From Aliidiomarina soli (GTDB taxonomy: Bacteria > Pseudomonadota > Gammaproteobacteria > Enterobacterales > Alteromonadaceae): DNA of 64,000 nucleotides. The notes beneath the pieces were generated by a model. It saw nothing but the letters and a program-made list of their open reading frames with translations. It had not been told where the DNA came from and searched no databases. Shown one piece after another: positions 36,514 through 47,442 of the stretch (position 1 is the first letter of the stretch; the number at the start of each line of letters is the position of its first letter). Both the position numbers and the translations under genes were made by a program. Location of the stretch: positions 372,001 to 436,000 of the forward strand of contig NZ_PIPO01000003.1 in assembly GCF_003986975.1 (NCBI RefSeq). The letters are read 5' to 3'.

Positions 36514-38274
36514 ATGAAAGAACTAGAATTTGATGCCGTCGTAATCGGCGCTGGCGGTGCGGGCATGCGTGCAGCACTGCAAATTTCGCAAAACGGCATG
36601 ACCTGTGCTCTGATGTCGAAAGTATTTCCAACCCGTTCACATACGGTCTCGGCGCAAGGCGGAATCACAGTTGCACTGGGTAATGCCCATGAAGACAACT
36701 GGGAATGGCACATGTTTGATACCGTTAAAGGGTCTGATTACATCGGTGACCAAGACGCGATTGAGTACATGTGTAAGACAGGTCCGGAAGCGATTCTGGA
36801 AATGGAGAACATGGGCTTACCATTCTCGCGTTTCGAAAACGGCACTGTGTACCAGCGTCCATTTGGTGGCCAGTCGAAAGAATTTGGTGGCGAGCAGGCA
36901 GCTCGTACTGCGGCGGCAGCTGACCGTACTGGTCATGCGTTGTTGCACTTGCTTTATCAGCAGAACGTAAAAAATAAAACCACGGTGTTTTCTGAGTGGT
37001 ATGCACTGGATTTAGTTAAGAACCAGGACGGTGCAGTGGTGGGTGTAACCACCCTGAATATCGAGACTGGCGAAACCGTCTTCGTAAAAGCTAAAGCTGT
37101 CGTACTGGCAACTGGTGGCGCAGGGCGTATCTTTGCCTCGACCACCAATGCGCATATTAATACCGGTGACGGTGTAGGTATGGCGCTGCGTGCTGGCGTG
37201 CCGATGCAGGATATGGAAATGTGGCAGTTCCACCCAACTGGCATTGCAGGTGCCGGTACACTGGTGACGGAAGGGTGCCGCGGTGAAGGTGGTTACCTGC
37301 TGAACAAAGACGGCGAGCGTTTCATGGAACGCTATGCACCGAACGCGAAAGATCTGGCTGGTCGTGACGTGGTTGCACGTTCGATGATGACCGAGATTCG
37401 TGAAGGACGTGGCTGTGAAGGTCCGTACGGCCCGCATCTTAAGCTTAAGCTTGACCACCTTGGCCGTGATGTACTTGAGTCACGCTTACCAGGTGTTTGT
37501 GATCTGGCGAAAACCTTTGCTCACGTTGATCCGGCAGAAGAGCCAATTCCGGTTATTCCAACCTGTCACTACATGATGGGTGGTATTCCAACGGACGTTA
37601 ATGGTCAGGCATTGCAAGTCGATGCGAATGGTAAAACGACCCCGATTCAGGGTCTCTTTGCCTGCGGCGAAATTGCCTGCGTATCTGTCCACGGCGCTAA
37701 CCGCCTGGGTGGTAACTCGCTACTTGATTTGGTTGTATTCGGTCGCGCAACAGGCTTGCACCTGGCAGACGCACTGGCGGCCAACGTCGAAGCACGCCCA
37801 GCGTCGCAGAGCGATCTGGAAACTGCTATGGCTCGCACTGAGCGCTGGAATAATACCCAGAAAGGCGAAGACCCGGCACAAATTAAGAAAGACCTGCAAA
37901 ACTGCATGCAGATGAATTTCTCCGTGTTCCGTGAAGGCGATGCGATGGAAGAAGGCTTGAAAGAGCTGAAAGAAATTCGTGAGCGTCTGAAGTTTGCTCG
38001 TCTGGATGACACCAGTGCCGAATTTAACACCGCTCGTATCGAAGCGCTTGAGCTGGATAACCTGATGGAAACCGCGTTCTCAACTGCGGTTGCAGCGAAC
38101 TTCCGGAAGGAAAGCCGTGGTGCGCATAGCCGTGCTGACTTCCCTGACCGTGATGACGAAAACTGGTTGGTTCACACCGTGTACCGCCCAGAAAATGAAT
38201 CGATGACGACGCGCGAAGTCAACATGGCGCCGAAGACTCGAGAAGCATTCCCGCCGAAAGCGCGTACTTATTAA
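36514..38274 (+). CDS. sdhA: Succinate dehydrogenase flavoprotein SdhA
   Basis: Catalytic FAD subunit that oxidises succinate to fumarate. The 586 residues (588 in E. coli) carry the Rossmann motif [14 protein letters not shown], the FAD-linked His as H43 in [10 protein letters not shown], and the active-site segment GRDVVARSM. The start at MKELEFD lies two bases after the sdhD stop; a Met five codons earlier lies inside sdhD. Confidence 0.98.
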   Translation: MKELEFDAVVIGAGGAGMRAALQISQNGMTCALMSKVFPTRSHTVSAQGGITVALGNAHEDNWEWHMFDTVKGSDYIGDQDAIEYMCKTGPEAILEMENMGLPFSRFENGTVYQRPFGGQSKEFGGEQAARTAAAADRTGHALLHLLYQQNVKNKTTVFSEWYALDLVKNQDGAVVGVTTLNIETGETVFVKAKAVVLATGGAGRIFASTTNAHINTGDGVGMALRAGVPMQDMEMWQFHPTGIAGAGTLVTEGCRGEGGYLLNKDGERFMERYAPNAKDLAGRDVVARSMMTEIREGRGCEGPYGPHLKLKLDHLGRDVLESRLPGVCDLAKTFAHVDPAEEPIPVIPTCHYMMGGIPTDVNGQALQVDANGKTTPIQGLFACGEIACVSVHGANRLGGNSLLDLVVFGRATGLHLADALAANVEARPASQSDLETAMARTERWNNTQKGEDPAQIKKDLQNCMQMNFSVFREGDAMEEGLKELKEIRERLKFARLDDTSAEFNTARIEALELDNLMETAFSTAVAANFRKESRGAHSRADFPDRDDENWLVHTVYRPENESMTTREVNMAPKTREAFPPKARTY

Positions 38275-38289
38275 TAGGGGCTGAAGACG

Positions 38290-39003
38290 ATGAAAAAATT
38301 GCAGTTTTCAATCTATCGTTATAACCCGGATGTCGATGCTAAGCCTCGCATGCAGGAATACACCTTAGAAGTAGACGAAAAGCAGGACATGATGGTGTTG
38401 GACGCGTTGATTATGCTTAAAGAGCAGGATCCAAGTCTGGCATTTCGTCGCTCTTGCCGTGAAGGTGTCTGTGGCTCAGACGGCCTTAATATGAATGGTA
38501 AGAACGGCCTGGCCTGTATTACTCCAGTGTCGTCGCTGAAAGGCAAAAAAGTCGTGGTTCGTCCACTGCCTGGGTTGCCTGTCATTCGTGACCTGATTGT
38601 CGACATGGAACAGTTCTATACACAATACGAGCGGGTTAAGCCTTATCTGATCAATGAAGATAAAACACCACCTGCGCGTGAACGCCTGCAGTCACCAGAA
38701 GAGCGTGCTAAGCTGGATGGTCTGTACGAGTGTATTTTGTGCGCATGCTGTTCAACGTCGTGCCCTTCGTTCTGGTGGAATCCAGATAAGTTCGTTGGCC
38801 CAGCTGGTTTGTTGCACGCGTATCGTTTCCTGGCAGACAGCCGGGATACCGCGACGGAACAACGTCTGGACGACCTGGACGATGCCTTCAGTGTCTTCCG
38901 CTGCCACGGTATCATGAACTGTGTCAGCGTATGTCCTAAGGGTCTGAACCCGACCAAAGCAATTGGTCACATTAAATCGATGCTGTTGAGCCGCGCGGTC
39001 TAA
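38290..39003 (+). CDS. sdhB: Succinate dehydrogenase iron-sulfur subunit SdhB
   Basis: Electron-transfer subunit of 237 residues. [2Fe-2S] ligands are C56, C61, D64 and C76, with Asp as one ligand as in E. coli. The [4Fe-4S]/[3Fe-4S] motif ECILCACCSTSCP follows at about 147-159, and CHGIMNCVSVCPKGL later. Confidence 0.98.
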   Translation: MKKLQFSIYRYNPDVDAKPRMQEYTLEVDEKQDMMVLDALIMLKEQDPSLAFRRSCREGVCGSDGLNMNGKNGLACITPVSSLKGKKVVVRPLPGLPVIRDLIVDMEQFYTQYERVKPYLINEDKTPPARERLQSPEERAKLDGLYECILCACCSTSCPSFWWNPDKFVGPAGLLHAYRFLADSRDTATEQRLDDLDDAFSVFRCHGIMNCVSVCPKGLNPTKAIGHIKSMLLSRAV

Positions 39004-39046
39004 CTCACCGCCGCTTTTTAGTGGTAACAGATTGAAAGGAAAAGCA

Positions 39047-41851
39047 ATGCAAAATGGTGCAATGCAAGCCTGGATAGAGTCTTCACATTTAGCCGGTGGC
39101 AACATCGGCTATATCGAAGAACTTTTCGAGCTGTATTTGGATGACCCGAGCGCTGTCGGGGATGAATGGCGCGATTTTTTCGATAGCATGCCAACTGGCA
39201 GTGTTGATATTAAGCACAGTGAAGTGCGTGATCAGTTTCGTGAAATGGCGAAAAACAAGCTGAAGCTTGCCGGGACTCAGGGTGGTAACTCTGAAATGTC
39301 GGAAAAGCAGGTCAAGGTATTGCAGTTGATCAACGCCTTTCGCTTCCGTGGTCACCAGCATGCTAATCTGGATCCGCTCGAGTTATGGAAACAGGAACAG
39401 GTTCCTGATCTGCGGCTTGAGCACCACTCACTAAGCAAAGATGATTATGACACCGAGTTTAATGTAGGGTCTCTTGCGATTGGCAAGGACACTGCAACAC
39501 TCGGTGAAATTCATTCTGCGCTGGAAAAAATCTACTGCGGTTCGATCGGTGCAGAATACATGCACATTGTATCGACCGAAGAGAAACGCTGGATCCAGCA
39601 ACGTTTCGAATCTGAATTAGGTCAGCCGAAGTTTTCCGAGCAGCAACGTAAACGTTTGTTGCAGGAACTGACCGCGGCCGACGGCCTGGAAAAGTACCTG
39701 GGCTCAAAATTCCCGGGCGCAAAACGTTTCTCACTGGAAGGTGGTGACAGCCTGGTTCCGTTGCTCAAGGCGTTGATCCATCGTGGTGGTGAAAGCGGCG
39801 CTAAAGAAGTCGTTGTCGGCATGGCTCACCGTGGCCGCCTGAATGTGCTGATCAACGTGCTTGGCAAGCACCCGCAGGAACTATTCAACGAATTTGCCGG
39901 TAAGGGCGTTCAGTACGACCGCTCAGGTGACGTGAAATACCATATGGGCTTCTCTTCAGACTTTAAGACTGAAGGCGGTAACGTCCATTTGGCATTGGCT
40001 TTTAACCCGTCGCACCTGGAAATTGTTAACCCGGTTGTGATGGGCTCAGTCCGTGCTCGTATGGAGCGTCGGGGTTGCGCTGATGGCAGCAAGGCTTTGC
40101 CAATAACCATTCATGGTGATGCGGCAATCGCGGGTCAGGGTGTGGTTCAGGAAACCTTCAACCTGTCTCGTACGCGTGCGTTCGGGGTTGGTGGCAGTAT
40201 CCGTATCGTGGTCAATAACCAGGTTGGCTTTACCACCTCGAAACAGGAAGATGCGCGGTCTACTCAGTACTGCACTGATATTGCAAAAATGGTCCAGGCA
40301 CCCATTTTCCATGTCAACGCTGACGACCCTGAAGCGGTGCTGTTTGTGGCGCAGATGGCGGTCGACTATCGCAACGCATTTAAGCGTGATGTGGTTATCG
40401 ATCTGGTTTGTTACCGTCGTCACGGGCATAACGAAGCGGACGAGCCAAACGCAACTCAGCCGCTGATGTATCAGAAAATTAAAAAGCATCCAGTGGCTCG
40501 TGAGCTGTATGCAAAACGCTTACTCGATGACAAGTTAGTGAGCGAGAAAGAGGTCAAAAAACTGGTTGCTGACTATCGCGACGCTTTGGATAAAGGCGAT
40601 TGTGTAGTGGAAGAGTGGCAGCCGATGAAAGCGCATTCTGTGGACTGGTCACCGTTTATTGATAATGACTGGGACGTGGAATATGACTCACGTTTGAGCC
40701 TCGAAGAACTGACCGATTTAGCCAACAAAGTAAGCGATGTTCCGGAAGACTTTAAGCTTAACTCGCGGGTTGCTAAAGTGTATGAAGAACGCCGCAAAAT
40801 GGCCAAGGGTGAGCGTAAGCTTGACTGGGGTATGGCGGAAACACTGGCCTATGCAAGTTTAGTCAAGCACGGTCATGCGATCCGCATGGTTGGGCAGGAC
40901 ACTGGGCGCGGGACCTTCTTCCATCGCCATGCGGTGCTGCACAATCAGAAAGACGCTAAAACTCATATGCCATTGCAGCACATTGCTGAGAACCAGGCGA
41001 AAATTGAGATTTACGACTCGGTGCTGTCTGAAGAAGCGGTGATGGCTTTTGAATACGGCTTCGCCACGGCTGAACCAAATACGCTGACCATTTGGGAAGC
41101 GCAGTTTGGTGACTTTGCGAATGGCGCTCAGGTAGTCATTGACCAGTTCCTCAGTTCAGGTGAACAAAAATGGGGTCGCCTGTGTGGCTTAACCCTGTTG
41201 TTACCCCATGGCTACGAGGGGCAGGGTCCGGAACATAGCTCAGCACGCTTAGAGCGTTTCCTGCAGCTATCAGCGGACCATAACTGGTCGGTCTGTACAC
41301 CGACAACGCCAGCACAGGTGTACAACATGCTGCGTCGTCAACAAATCCGTCCGGTACGTCGTCCATTGATTGTGATGACACCAAAATCGCTGTTACGTCA
41401 CCCGGATGCTGTGTCGGATCTGGAAGAACTGACCGATGGCGTGTTCCAGAACGTGATTGGTGAAATTGATCAGCAACAAGCGAAGAAAGTGAAACGTGTT
41501 GTTTTCTGTGGCGGTAAAGTGTATTACGAACTGTTAAAACAGCGCCGTGAAAGAGAAATCGATGACGTTGCGATTGTTCGTATCGAGCAGCTGTACCCAT
41601 TCCCGCATCAGGAAATGGCCGAAACTCTGAAAGACTATCAGCACGTGAAAGATTTTGTCTGGTGTCAGGAAGAACCGCAAAACCAGGGAGCCTGGTACTG
41701 TTCGCAGCACCACTTCCGTGAAGCGATTCCTGAGGGAGCTAAGCTGACGTATGCAGGGCGCGCCGCGTCGGCGTCTCCGGCTGTAGGCTACGCCTCAGTG
41801 CATAAAGAACAGCAAGATAAATTAGTCAACGATGCGCTAACCATTAAATAG
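39047..41851 (+). CDS. sucA: 2-oxoglutarate dehydrogenase E1 component SucA
   Basis: Thiamine-diphosphate decarboxylase of the 2-oxoglutarate dehydrogenase complex. From MQNGAMQAWIESSHL it has 934 residues (933 in E. coli). Clear family segments are VVGMAHRGRLNVL, GDAAIAGQGVVQETF, the ThDP motif region IRIVVNNQVGFTT, and LLPHGYEGQGPEHSSARLER. A GGA-type ribosome site precedes this Met; a Met five codons earlier is less family-like. Confidence 0.98.
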   Translation: MQNGAMQAWIESSHLAGGNIGYIEELFELYLDDPSAVGDEWRDFFDSMPTGSVDIKHSEVRDQFREMAKNKLKLAGTQGGNSEMSEKQVKVLQLINAFRFRGHQHANLDPLELWKQEQVPDLRLEHHSLSKDDYDTEFNVGSLAIGKDTATLGEIHSALEKIYCGSIGAEYMHIVSTEEKRWIQQRFESELGQPKFSEQQRKRLLQELTAADGLEKYLGSKFPGAKRFSLEGGDSLVPLLKALIHRGGESGAKEVVVGMAHRGRLNVLINVLGKHPQELFNEFAGKGVQYDRSGDVKYHMGFSSDFKTEGGNVHLALAFNPSHLEIVNPVVMGSVRARMERRGCADGSKALPITIHGDAAIAGQGVVQETFNLSRTRAFGVGGSIRIVVNNQVGFTTSKQEDARSTQYCTDIAKMVQAPIFHVNADDPEAVLFVAQMAVDYRNAFKRDVVIDLVCYRRHGHNEADEPNATQPLMYQKIKKHPVARELYAKRLLDDKLVSEKEVKKLVADYRDALDKGDCVVEEWQPMKAHSVDWSPFIDNDWDVEYDSRLSLEELTDLANKVSDVPEDFKLNSRVAKVYEERRKMAKGERKLDWGMAETLAYASLVKHGHAIRMVGQDTGRGTFFHRHAVLHNQKDAKTHMPLQHIAENQAKIEIYDSVLSEEAVMAFEYGFATAEPNTLTIWEAQFGDFANGAQVVIDQFLSSGEQKWGRLCGLTLLLPHGYEGQGPEHSSARLERFLQLSADHNWSVCTPTTPAQVYNMLRRQQIRPVRRPLIVMTPKSLLRHPDAVSDLEELTDGVFQNVIGEIDQQQAKKVKRVVFCGGKVYYELLKQRREREIDDVAIVRIEQLYPFPHQEMAETLKDYQHVKDFVWCQEEPQNQGAWYCSQHHFREAIPEGAKLTYAGRAASASPAVGYASVHKEQQDKLVNDALTIK

Positions 41852-41864
41852 GTGAAATTTAACG

Positions 41865-43454
41865 ATGGCGATTGAAATAAAAGTACCTGAATTACCTGAA
41901 TCCGTTGCTGACGGAACTATTGCAACATGGCACGTTAAGAAAGGCGACAAAGTAAGCCGTGACCAGAACCTGGTAGACATCGAGACTGATAAAGTCGTTC
42001 TGGAAGTGGTTGCTGAAGCTGATGGCGTGATTGCTGAAATTACCGCCGAAGAAGGCGATACCGTGGAAAGCAAAGCTGTGATTGGCAAAATCGAAGAAGG
42101 CGAAGGCGCAGCCGATGCTGACGCTGAAAGCGACGACAGCGATGATGACAACGACAGTGATACTGACGACAGCTCAGATGACGCTGAAGACGGCGACAAT
42201 GATGACGGCGACAACGAAGAGCAGGGCAGCGGCGAGAGCATCGACGTTAAAGTGCCTGAATTACCTGAGTCAGTCACCGATGCAACGATTGCTACCTGGC
42301 ATGTGAAAGCAGGCGAAAGTGTTAGCCGTGACCAGAACCTGGTTGATATCGAAACCGATAAAGTGGTTCTTGAAGTGGTTGCTGAAGCTGATGGTGTGCT
42401 GGAAGAAATTATTCACGACGAAGGCGCAACCGTTGGCGCCAAAGACGTGATTGGTAAAATTGTTGCCGGTGGTTCAGCCAAGAAAGGGTCCGCTAAGAAA
42501 GCTGCGAAATCGTCTGATAAGGCAGAAACCTCAAGCGCGTCAGATAGCGACAAAGACAGCTCAGATGCAGTCAGCCCGTCGGTACGCCGCCTGCTGAAAG
42601 AACATGATCTGGACGCTTCGGATGTCAAAGGCAGTGGCAAGAATGGCCGCCTGACCAAAGAAGATGTTGAGAAGCACGTTAAGAACGCCAAAGAGTCTGG
42701 CTCGGCGAAGAAAGAAAGCAAGCAGGAATCTGCACCAGTGGCAGGCGCGGGCGACCGGACGCAAAAACGTGTACCTATGACCCGTTTACGCAAGCGTATT
42801 GCTGAACGTCTGTTAGGTGCGAAAAATGATACCGCGATGTTGACCACGTTTAACGAGATCAACATGAAGCCAATCATGGACCTGCGCAAAAAGTACCAGA
42901 AAGAATTTGAAGAGCGTCACGACACCCGTTTAGGCTTCATGTCTTTCTACGTGAAAGCTGTGGTTGAAGCGCTCAAGCGTTTCCCTGAAGTGAATGCGTC
43001 GATTGACGGTGATGAGATTGTTTATCACAACTACTTCGACGTTAGCATTGCCGTGTCGACGCCACGTGGCCTGGTAACACCGGTACTGCGTGATTGCGAT
43101 AAGATGGGTCTGGCTGATATTGAGAAGAATATCAAAGACCTGGCAATCAAAGGTCGTGACGGCAAACTAACTCTGGACGAGATGCAGGGCGGTAACTTTA
43201 CCATCACCAACGGTGGTGTATTTGGTTCGCTGTTATCAACTCCAATTCTGAATCCACCGCAAAGTGCCATCCTGGGCATGCACAAAATCCAGGATCGTCC
43301 AATGGCGGTAGATGGCAAGGTCGAAATCCTGCCGATGATGTACCTGGCGTTATCTTACGACCACCGCATTGTTGACGGGAAAGAATCGGTAGGCTTCCTG
43401 GTTACCGTGAAGAACTTGCTGGAAGACCCGCAACGTCTGCTTCTGGACGTGTAA
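41865..43454 (+). CDS. sucB: Dihydrolipoyl succinyltransferase SucB with two lipoyl domains
   Basis: E2 core of the 2-oxoglutarate dehydrogenase complex. At 529 residues it is about 125 longer than E. coli SucB because the lipoyl domain is duplicated: residues 2-79 (lipoyl K43) and 126-202 (lipoyl K166), both with [17 protein letters not shown]. They are joined by a linker of about 45 residues (80-125) made almost only of Asp, Ser, Glu, Asn, Ala and Gly. A Lys/Ser/Ala linker leads to the E1/E3-binding domain (235-272) and the catalytic domain (300-529), with H500 and D504 in [10 protein letters not shown]. No lpd (E3) gene follows, so E3 is encoded elsewhere. Confidence 0.97.
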   Translation: MAIEIKVPELPESVADGTIATWHVKKGDKVSRDQNLVDIETDKVVLEVVAEADGVIAEITAEEGDTVESKAVIGKIEEGEGAADADAESDDSDDDNDSDTDDSSDDAEDGDNDDGDNEEQGSGESIDVKVPELPESVTDATIATWHVKAGESVSRDQNLVDIETDKVVLEVVAEADGVLEEIIHDEGATVGAKDVIGKIVAGGSAKKGSAKKAAKSSDKAETSSASDSDKDSSDAVSPSVRRLLKEHDLDASDVKGSGKNGRLTKEDVEKHVKNAKESGSAKKESKQESAPVAGAGDRTQKRVPMTRLRKRIAERLLGAKNDTAMLTTFNEINMKPIMDLRKKYQKEFEERHDTRLGFMSFYVKAVVEALKRFPEVNASIDGDEIVYHNYFDVSIAVSTPRGLVTPVLRDCDKMGLADIEKNIKDLAIKGRDGKLTLDEMQGGNFTITNGGVFGSLLSTPILNPPQSAILGMHKIQDRPMAVDGKVEILPMMYLALSYDHRIVDGKESVGFLVTVKNLLEDPQRLLLDV

Positions 43455-43466
43455 AGGGGAAGACCG

Positions 43467-43498
43467 CAGCCGCAGTGTAAACTGCGGCTGTCATTTTT
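43467..43498 (+). terminator. Terminator between sucB and sucC
   Basis: Perfect ten-pair stem CAGCCGCAGT / ACTGCGGCTG with loop GTAA and tail TCATTTTT. The U-tract is imperfect, so it may be partial and set a lower level for sucCD. Confidence 0.75.
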
Positions 43499-43517
43499 GC
43501 GTCTAAAAGCTTATAAT
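43488..43517 (+). promoter_or_regulatory. Possible internal promoter for sucCD
   Basis: -10 TATAAT is perfect (43512-43517). The best -35 is CTGTCA (43488-43493, four of six, 18-base spacer), which overlaps the end of the terminator stem. Confidence 0.5.
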
Positions 43518-43584
43518 CCGACGCGAAATTCGGGTAAGCAGCTCAGGCTGCTTTCATTTTGAATGAACAGATGGAAAAAGCATC

Positions 43585-44754
43585 ATGAATTTGCATGAGT
43601 ATCAAGCAAAGCAGTTGTTCCGTGAGTTCGGTTTACCAGTATCAAACGGTGAAGCGGCAGACTCGGCGGATGCAGCTGTTGAAGCGGCCAAACGAATTGG
43701 CGGCGACAAATGGGTAGTTAAGTGTCAGGTTCACGCTGGTGGCCGCGGTAAAGCGGGCGGTGTGAAACTGGTATCAAGCTTGGACGAAGTTCGTGGCTTT
43801 GCAGACAAGTGGCTGGGTCAAAACCTGGTAACTTATCAAACAGACGAAAATGGTCAGCCGGTAAACAAAATTTCTGTTGAAGATCTGACTGAGATCGAGC
43901 AGGAGCTTTACCTGGGCGCTGTTATCGATCGCTCAACGCGTAAAATCGTATTCATGGCCTCGACTGAAGGTGGCGTGGACATCGAAACCGTTGCAGAAGA
44001 AACTCCAGAGAAAATTCTGAAAGCAACCATCGACCCTACGGTTGGCGCACTGCCATACCAGGGCCGTGAACTTGGCTTTAAACTGGGTCTGAACCCGGAG
44101 CAGGTTAAGCAGTTCACTAAGATTTTCTTAGGCCTGGCGAAGATGTTCGAACAGTACGATTTCGCACTGCTTGAAATCAACCCGCTGGTTATCACTGACA
44201 AAGGTGATTTGCACTGCCTTGACGGTAAAATCAACATCGACAGCAATGCGATGTACCGTCAGCCAAAAATCAAAGAATTCCACGATCCTTCACAGGAAGA
44301 TGCGCGCGAAGCGCACGCGGCTAGCTTTGAACTGAACTATGTAGCACTCGATGGCAACATCGGTTGCATGGTCAACGGCGCTGGTTTGGCGATGGGTACT
44401 ATGGACATCGTTAAGTTGAGCGGCGGCGAGCCAGCTAACTTCCTTGACGTTGGTGGCGGCGCGACCAAAGAGCGTGTTTCTGAAGCGTTCAAAATCATCT
44501 TGTCTGACGACAGTGTTAAAGCCGTTCTGGTCAACATCTTCGGTGGTATCGTACGTTGCGACATGATCGCAGAAGGTATCATTGGCGCAGTTGAAGAAGT
44601 AGGCGTTAAAGTACCAGTAGTTGTTCGCCTTGAAGGTAACAACGCTGAACTGGGTACTGAAAAGCTGAAAGAAAGCGGCCTGAACATTATCGCTGCTACC
44701 AGTCTGACTGACGCAGCACAGAAAGTGGTTGAAGCTGCAGGAGGCCAGGCATGA
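43585..44754 (+). CDS. sucC: Succinyl-CoA synthetase beta subunit SucC
   Basis: ADP/GDP-binding ATP-grasp subunit, 389 residues. The N-terminus [18 protein letters not shown] and [13 protein letters not shown] are typical; the C-terminal CoA-ligase domain has [16 protein letters not shown]. It is coupled with sucD by ATGA overlap. Confidence 0.98.
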   Translation: MNLHEYQAKQLFREFGLPVSNGEAADSADAAVEAAKRIGGDKWVVKCQVHAGGRGKAGGVKLVSSLDEVRGFADKWLGQNLVTYQTDENGQPVNKISVEDLTEIEQELYLGAVIDRSTRKIVFMASTEGGVDIETVAEETPEKILKATIDPTVGALPYQGRELGFKLGLNPEQVKQFTKIFLGLAKMFEQYDFALLEINPLVITDKGDLHCLDGKINIDSNAMYRQPKIKEFHDPSQEDAREAHAASFELNYVALDGNIGCMVNGAGLAMGTMDIVKLSGGEPANFLDVGGGATKERVSEAFKIILSDDSVKAVLVNIFGGIVRCDMIAEGIIGAVEEVGVKVPVVVRLEGNNAELGTEKLKESGLNIIAATSLTDAAQKVVEAAGGQA

Positions 44755-45623
44755 GCGTATTAATTAATAAAGACACCAAAGTAATCTGTCAGGGTTTCAC
44801 TGGCGGCCAGGGTACTTTCCACTCTGAGCAAGCGATTGCTTATGGTACACAGATGGTTGGCGGTGTAACGCCAGGTAAAGGCGGCCAGACGCATTTAGGT
44901 CTGCCTGTATTTAACACAGTGCGTGAAGCGGTTGAACAAACCGGTGCTACGGCGTCTGTTATCTACGTACCAGCACCTTTCTGTAAGGACTCTATCATTG
45001 AAGCAGCAGACGCTGGCATCGAGCTAATCGTTTGTATTACCGAAGGTATCCCTACCATCGATATGCTGTACGTGAAAGAGTACCTGGACATTAAAGGCGT
45101 GCGTATGATTGGTCCTAACTGCCCAGGTGTTATCACCCCGGGTGAGTCTAAGATCGGTATCATGCCAGGTCACATCCACAAGCCAGGTAAAGTAGGTATC
45201 GTATCGCGTTCAGGTACTTTGACTTACGAAGCCGTTAAGCAGACGACTGACGAAGGTTTCGGCCAGTCTACCTGTGTTGGTATCGGTGGTGACCCTATTC
45301 CTGGTTCAAACTTCATCGACATCCTTGAGATGTTCGAGAAGGATCCACAGACGGAAGCGATCGTGATGATCGGTGAAATCGGTGGTACTGCAGAAGAAGA
45401 AGCCGCTGAGTACATCAAAGAGAATGTAACTAAGCCTGTGGTTTCTTACATCGCTGGTGTTACTGCGCCTCCAGGTAAGCGTATGGGCCATGCTGGTGCC
45501 ATTATCGCTGGTGGTAAAGGTACTGCAGATGAGAAATTTGCTGCGCTTGAAGCAGCAGGTGTTAAGACCGTTCGCAGCCTGGCTGAAATCGGTAAAGCAC
45601 TACGCGAGAAAACTGGCTGGTAA
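44751..45623 (+). CDS. sucD: Succinyl-CoA synthetase alpha subunit SucD
   Basis: CoA-binding subunit, 290 residues, with the phosphorylated His as H247 in RMGHAGAII. CoA-binding start [19 protein letters not shown] and [12 protein letters not shown] are present. Together with SucC it converts succinyl-CoA to succinate, closing the TCA block. The terminator follows 17 bases later. Confidence 0.98.
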   Translation: MSVLINKDTKVICQGFTGGQGTFHSEQAIAYGTQMVGGVTPGKGGQTHLGLPVFNTVREAVEQTGATASVIYVPAPFCKDSIIEAADAGIELIVCITEGIPTIDMLYVKEYLDIKGVRMIGPNCPGVITPGESKIGIMPGHIHKPGKVGIVSRSGTLTYEAVKQTTDEGFGQSTCVGIGGDPIPGSNFIDILEMFEKDPQTEAIVMIGEIGGTAEEEAAEYIKENVTKPVVSYIAGVTAPPGKRMGHAGAIIAGGKGTADEKFAALEAAGVKTVRSLAEIGKALREKTGW

Positions 45624-45640
45624 GTCTGGTTTAATTGCTG

Positions 45641-45666
45641 AAAAGGCGCCTTAGGGCGCCTTTTTT
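45641..45666 (+). terminator. Terminator of the suc operon
   Basis: Stem AAAAGGCGCC / GGCGCCTTTT with loop TTAG and six T. Confidence 0.92.
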
Positions 45667-45697
45667 GTCTGTGTAGATAATTAAATAGAGAGGTCGT

Positions 45698-46465
45698 ATG
45701 CGCTCTTTGTGGTTAAGGTGTTTGCTCGTAGCAGTGGCGCTGTTTTCAGCCCCGGCGCTGTCTATCGTCAATATCGAAGATATGCGTATGGATGAGACAA
45801 AACCAGGCTGGATGTTGAGTAGTACATTAAGTTTAAGTGGTAAACGGGGAAACCTTGAAGAGGATAAACTATCGCTCAATGGTGGTACCCAGTGGATAAG
45901 CGACGATCTTAAGGTGCGCAATCTGCTGCTGTTCACCGTCGCCAATGACAGGGCTGAGGGTGAGACCTACTCGGAAGAGTATTTTGCTCATTTGCGCCAC
46001 ACCCGTCAGGTGGTTAATGGCATTGCCTGGGAACTGTTCGGCCAGCATCAGAGTGAGCCACTGAACCAGGATTATGAACGGCAACTGATTGGCAGCAATG
46101 CCCGTGTTCGTATTGAAACCGCGCTGGTGGACGGCTATGGCGGCGCAGGCCTGATGTATGAAGAGCGCTCGGTTGTGCCACCCTTAGCGGAGCAGATTGA
46201 GCGCAATGACTGGCGACTGAATTTTTATCTTAATTCGAGTTACCCCTTGAGCGACAATGCTGAGCTGGCGGTGAATTTTTACGTTCAACCAGCCATTGAG
46301 GACTTCTCTGACGTACGCAGTGTGGTTAACGCAGGTATCACCAGTCGGCTGAACCGGGTCTTTTCACTGACTCTGGATGTAAGTTACAGCAATGAAAGCG
46401 AGCCTTTGGTTGGCCAGGCCCATGATGAGTGGACCTATGCCATGGGACTCAACTTTCGTTTTTGA
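45698..46465 (+). CDS. DUF481-like outer-membrane protein
   Basis: A 255-residue protein with a signal peptide (cut near ALS, about residue 22). The mature part alternates like a beta-barrel and ends in NFRF with a terminal Phe. The pattern (LSLSGKRGNLEEDKLSLNGG, then repeated strands) resembles DUF481/YdiY-type proteins. No function is known. An AGAGAGG ribosome site precedes the ATG. Confidence 0.7.
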   Translation: MRSLWLRCLLVAVALFSAPALSIVNIEDMRMDETKPGWMLSSTLSLSGKRGNLEEDKLSLNGGTQWISDDLKVRNLLLFTVANDRAEGETYSEEYFAHLRHTRQVVNGIAWELFGQHQSEPLNQDYERQLIGSNARVRIETALVDGYGGAGLMYEERSVVPPLAEQIERNDWRLNFYLNSSYPLSDNAELAVNFYVQPAIEDFSDVRSVVNAGITSRLNRVFSLTLDVSYSNESEPLVGQAHDEWTYAMGLNFRF

Positions 46466-46476
46466 CCTCGCCTGAT

Positions 46477-47406
46477 TTAACTCTTCGCATCCAGGGCTTG
46501 TCGCAGTTGTTCAATTTCAGACTGCAGACGCTCGTCGCTGCGGTCGGCCAGCTCGATAACCTGCTGCAGGCGCGTGTTGGCTTGCTCATGCAGGGTTAGC
46601 TTTGTTTCGACCTGTGCCAGGCGTAATTGCAACCAGGCCGGGTCGTGGCTAAGTGACTGCGGACCGTTTTCGAGCATTTCGATACCCTGTTGATATGCCT
46701 GTTGGCGGAACGCCGGGGTCACGTCGCTATCTGCAACGGCCGCTAAGCGAACCTGTTGGTAGAGTGCGTCAGAGCGAACTGAGTCAGAAGCCAGTTCCAG
46801 GCTTCGCTGCAGCTGTTGCTGTGCTGCCTGATATCGTTGCAGAGCGATAAGACGGAGGCTAAACTCGAAGTGGGCATCAAAGCTATCCGGTGTATGCTCA
46901 AGCCAGGCCTGATAAAGTGCGATTTCCTCCTGCTCATTTTCTTCCATTTGAGCCCGCGGGATCTCAGCCGGAAATTGCAAAGGGCTATCCAGCTCAACCA
47001 GTCGTTGCTTATGAAAACTAAGTTTTTCAGCACTGCCGCCAAGTAAGCCTGGCGCGAACCGATGAAACTGAACCAAACCAAAGTGAGCAAGGGCATGATC
47101 GGGGTCTGTTTCCAGTGCACTTTCAAGGTCACGCCGCAGGCCACGCGCGAGCATGGCTGAACGCAGTGCTCCGGCATCCTGCAACTGGGTCATTTTAATT
47201 AAACCCTGTAAATAATGGTAATCGCCTGTGTTGCCGTGCTCGTCTGACAATGCATCAAGCGTGTCTTTTGCGGCATCAAGATCCTGCGCGCGAAGTTGCT
47301 CGACCACTTCCTCATAAGGTTCGGCGGTATCAAGAAAGAAGCTTTGCGCCTGCGCAGGTGCGGTGGCCAGTCCGGTAAACAAAACAATAGTAAGTAGTCG
47401 CAGCAT
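46477..47406 (-). CDS. Secreted TPR-repeat protein
   Basis: A 309-residue protein with a signal peptide (LLTIVLFTGLATAPAQAQ, cut near residue 20). The rest is all helical with TPR-like repeats, clearest at ALETDPDHALAHFGLVQFHR and DSFDAHFEFSLRLIALQRY, and a coiled-coil end. TPR proteins mediate protein contacts; partner unknown. Convergent with the DUF481-like gene, 11 bases apart. Confidence 0.75.
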   Translation of the reverse strand: MLRLLTIVLFTGLATAPAQAQSFFLDTAEPYEEVVEQLRAQDLDAAKDTLDALSDEHGNTGDYHYLQGLIKMTQLQDAGALRSAMLARGLRRDLESALETDPDHALAHFGLVQFHRFAPGLLGGSAEKLSFHKQRLVELDSPLQFPAEIPRAQMEENEQEEIALYQAWLEHTPDSFDAHFEFSLRLIALQRYQAAQQQLQRSLELASDSVRSDALYQQVRLAAVADSDVTPAFRQQAYQQGIEMLENGPQSLSHDPAWLQLRLAQVETKLTLHEQANTRLQQVIELADRSDERLQSEIEQLRQALDAKS

Positions 47407-47442
47407 GGTAATGAGTTCGCCAGTTGTGATTTTTTTGTTAGT

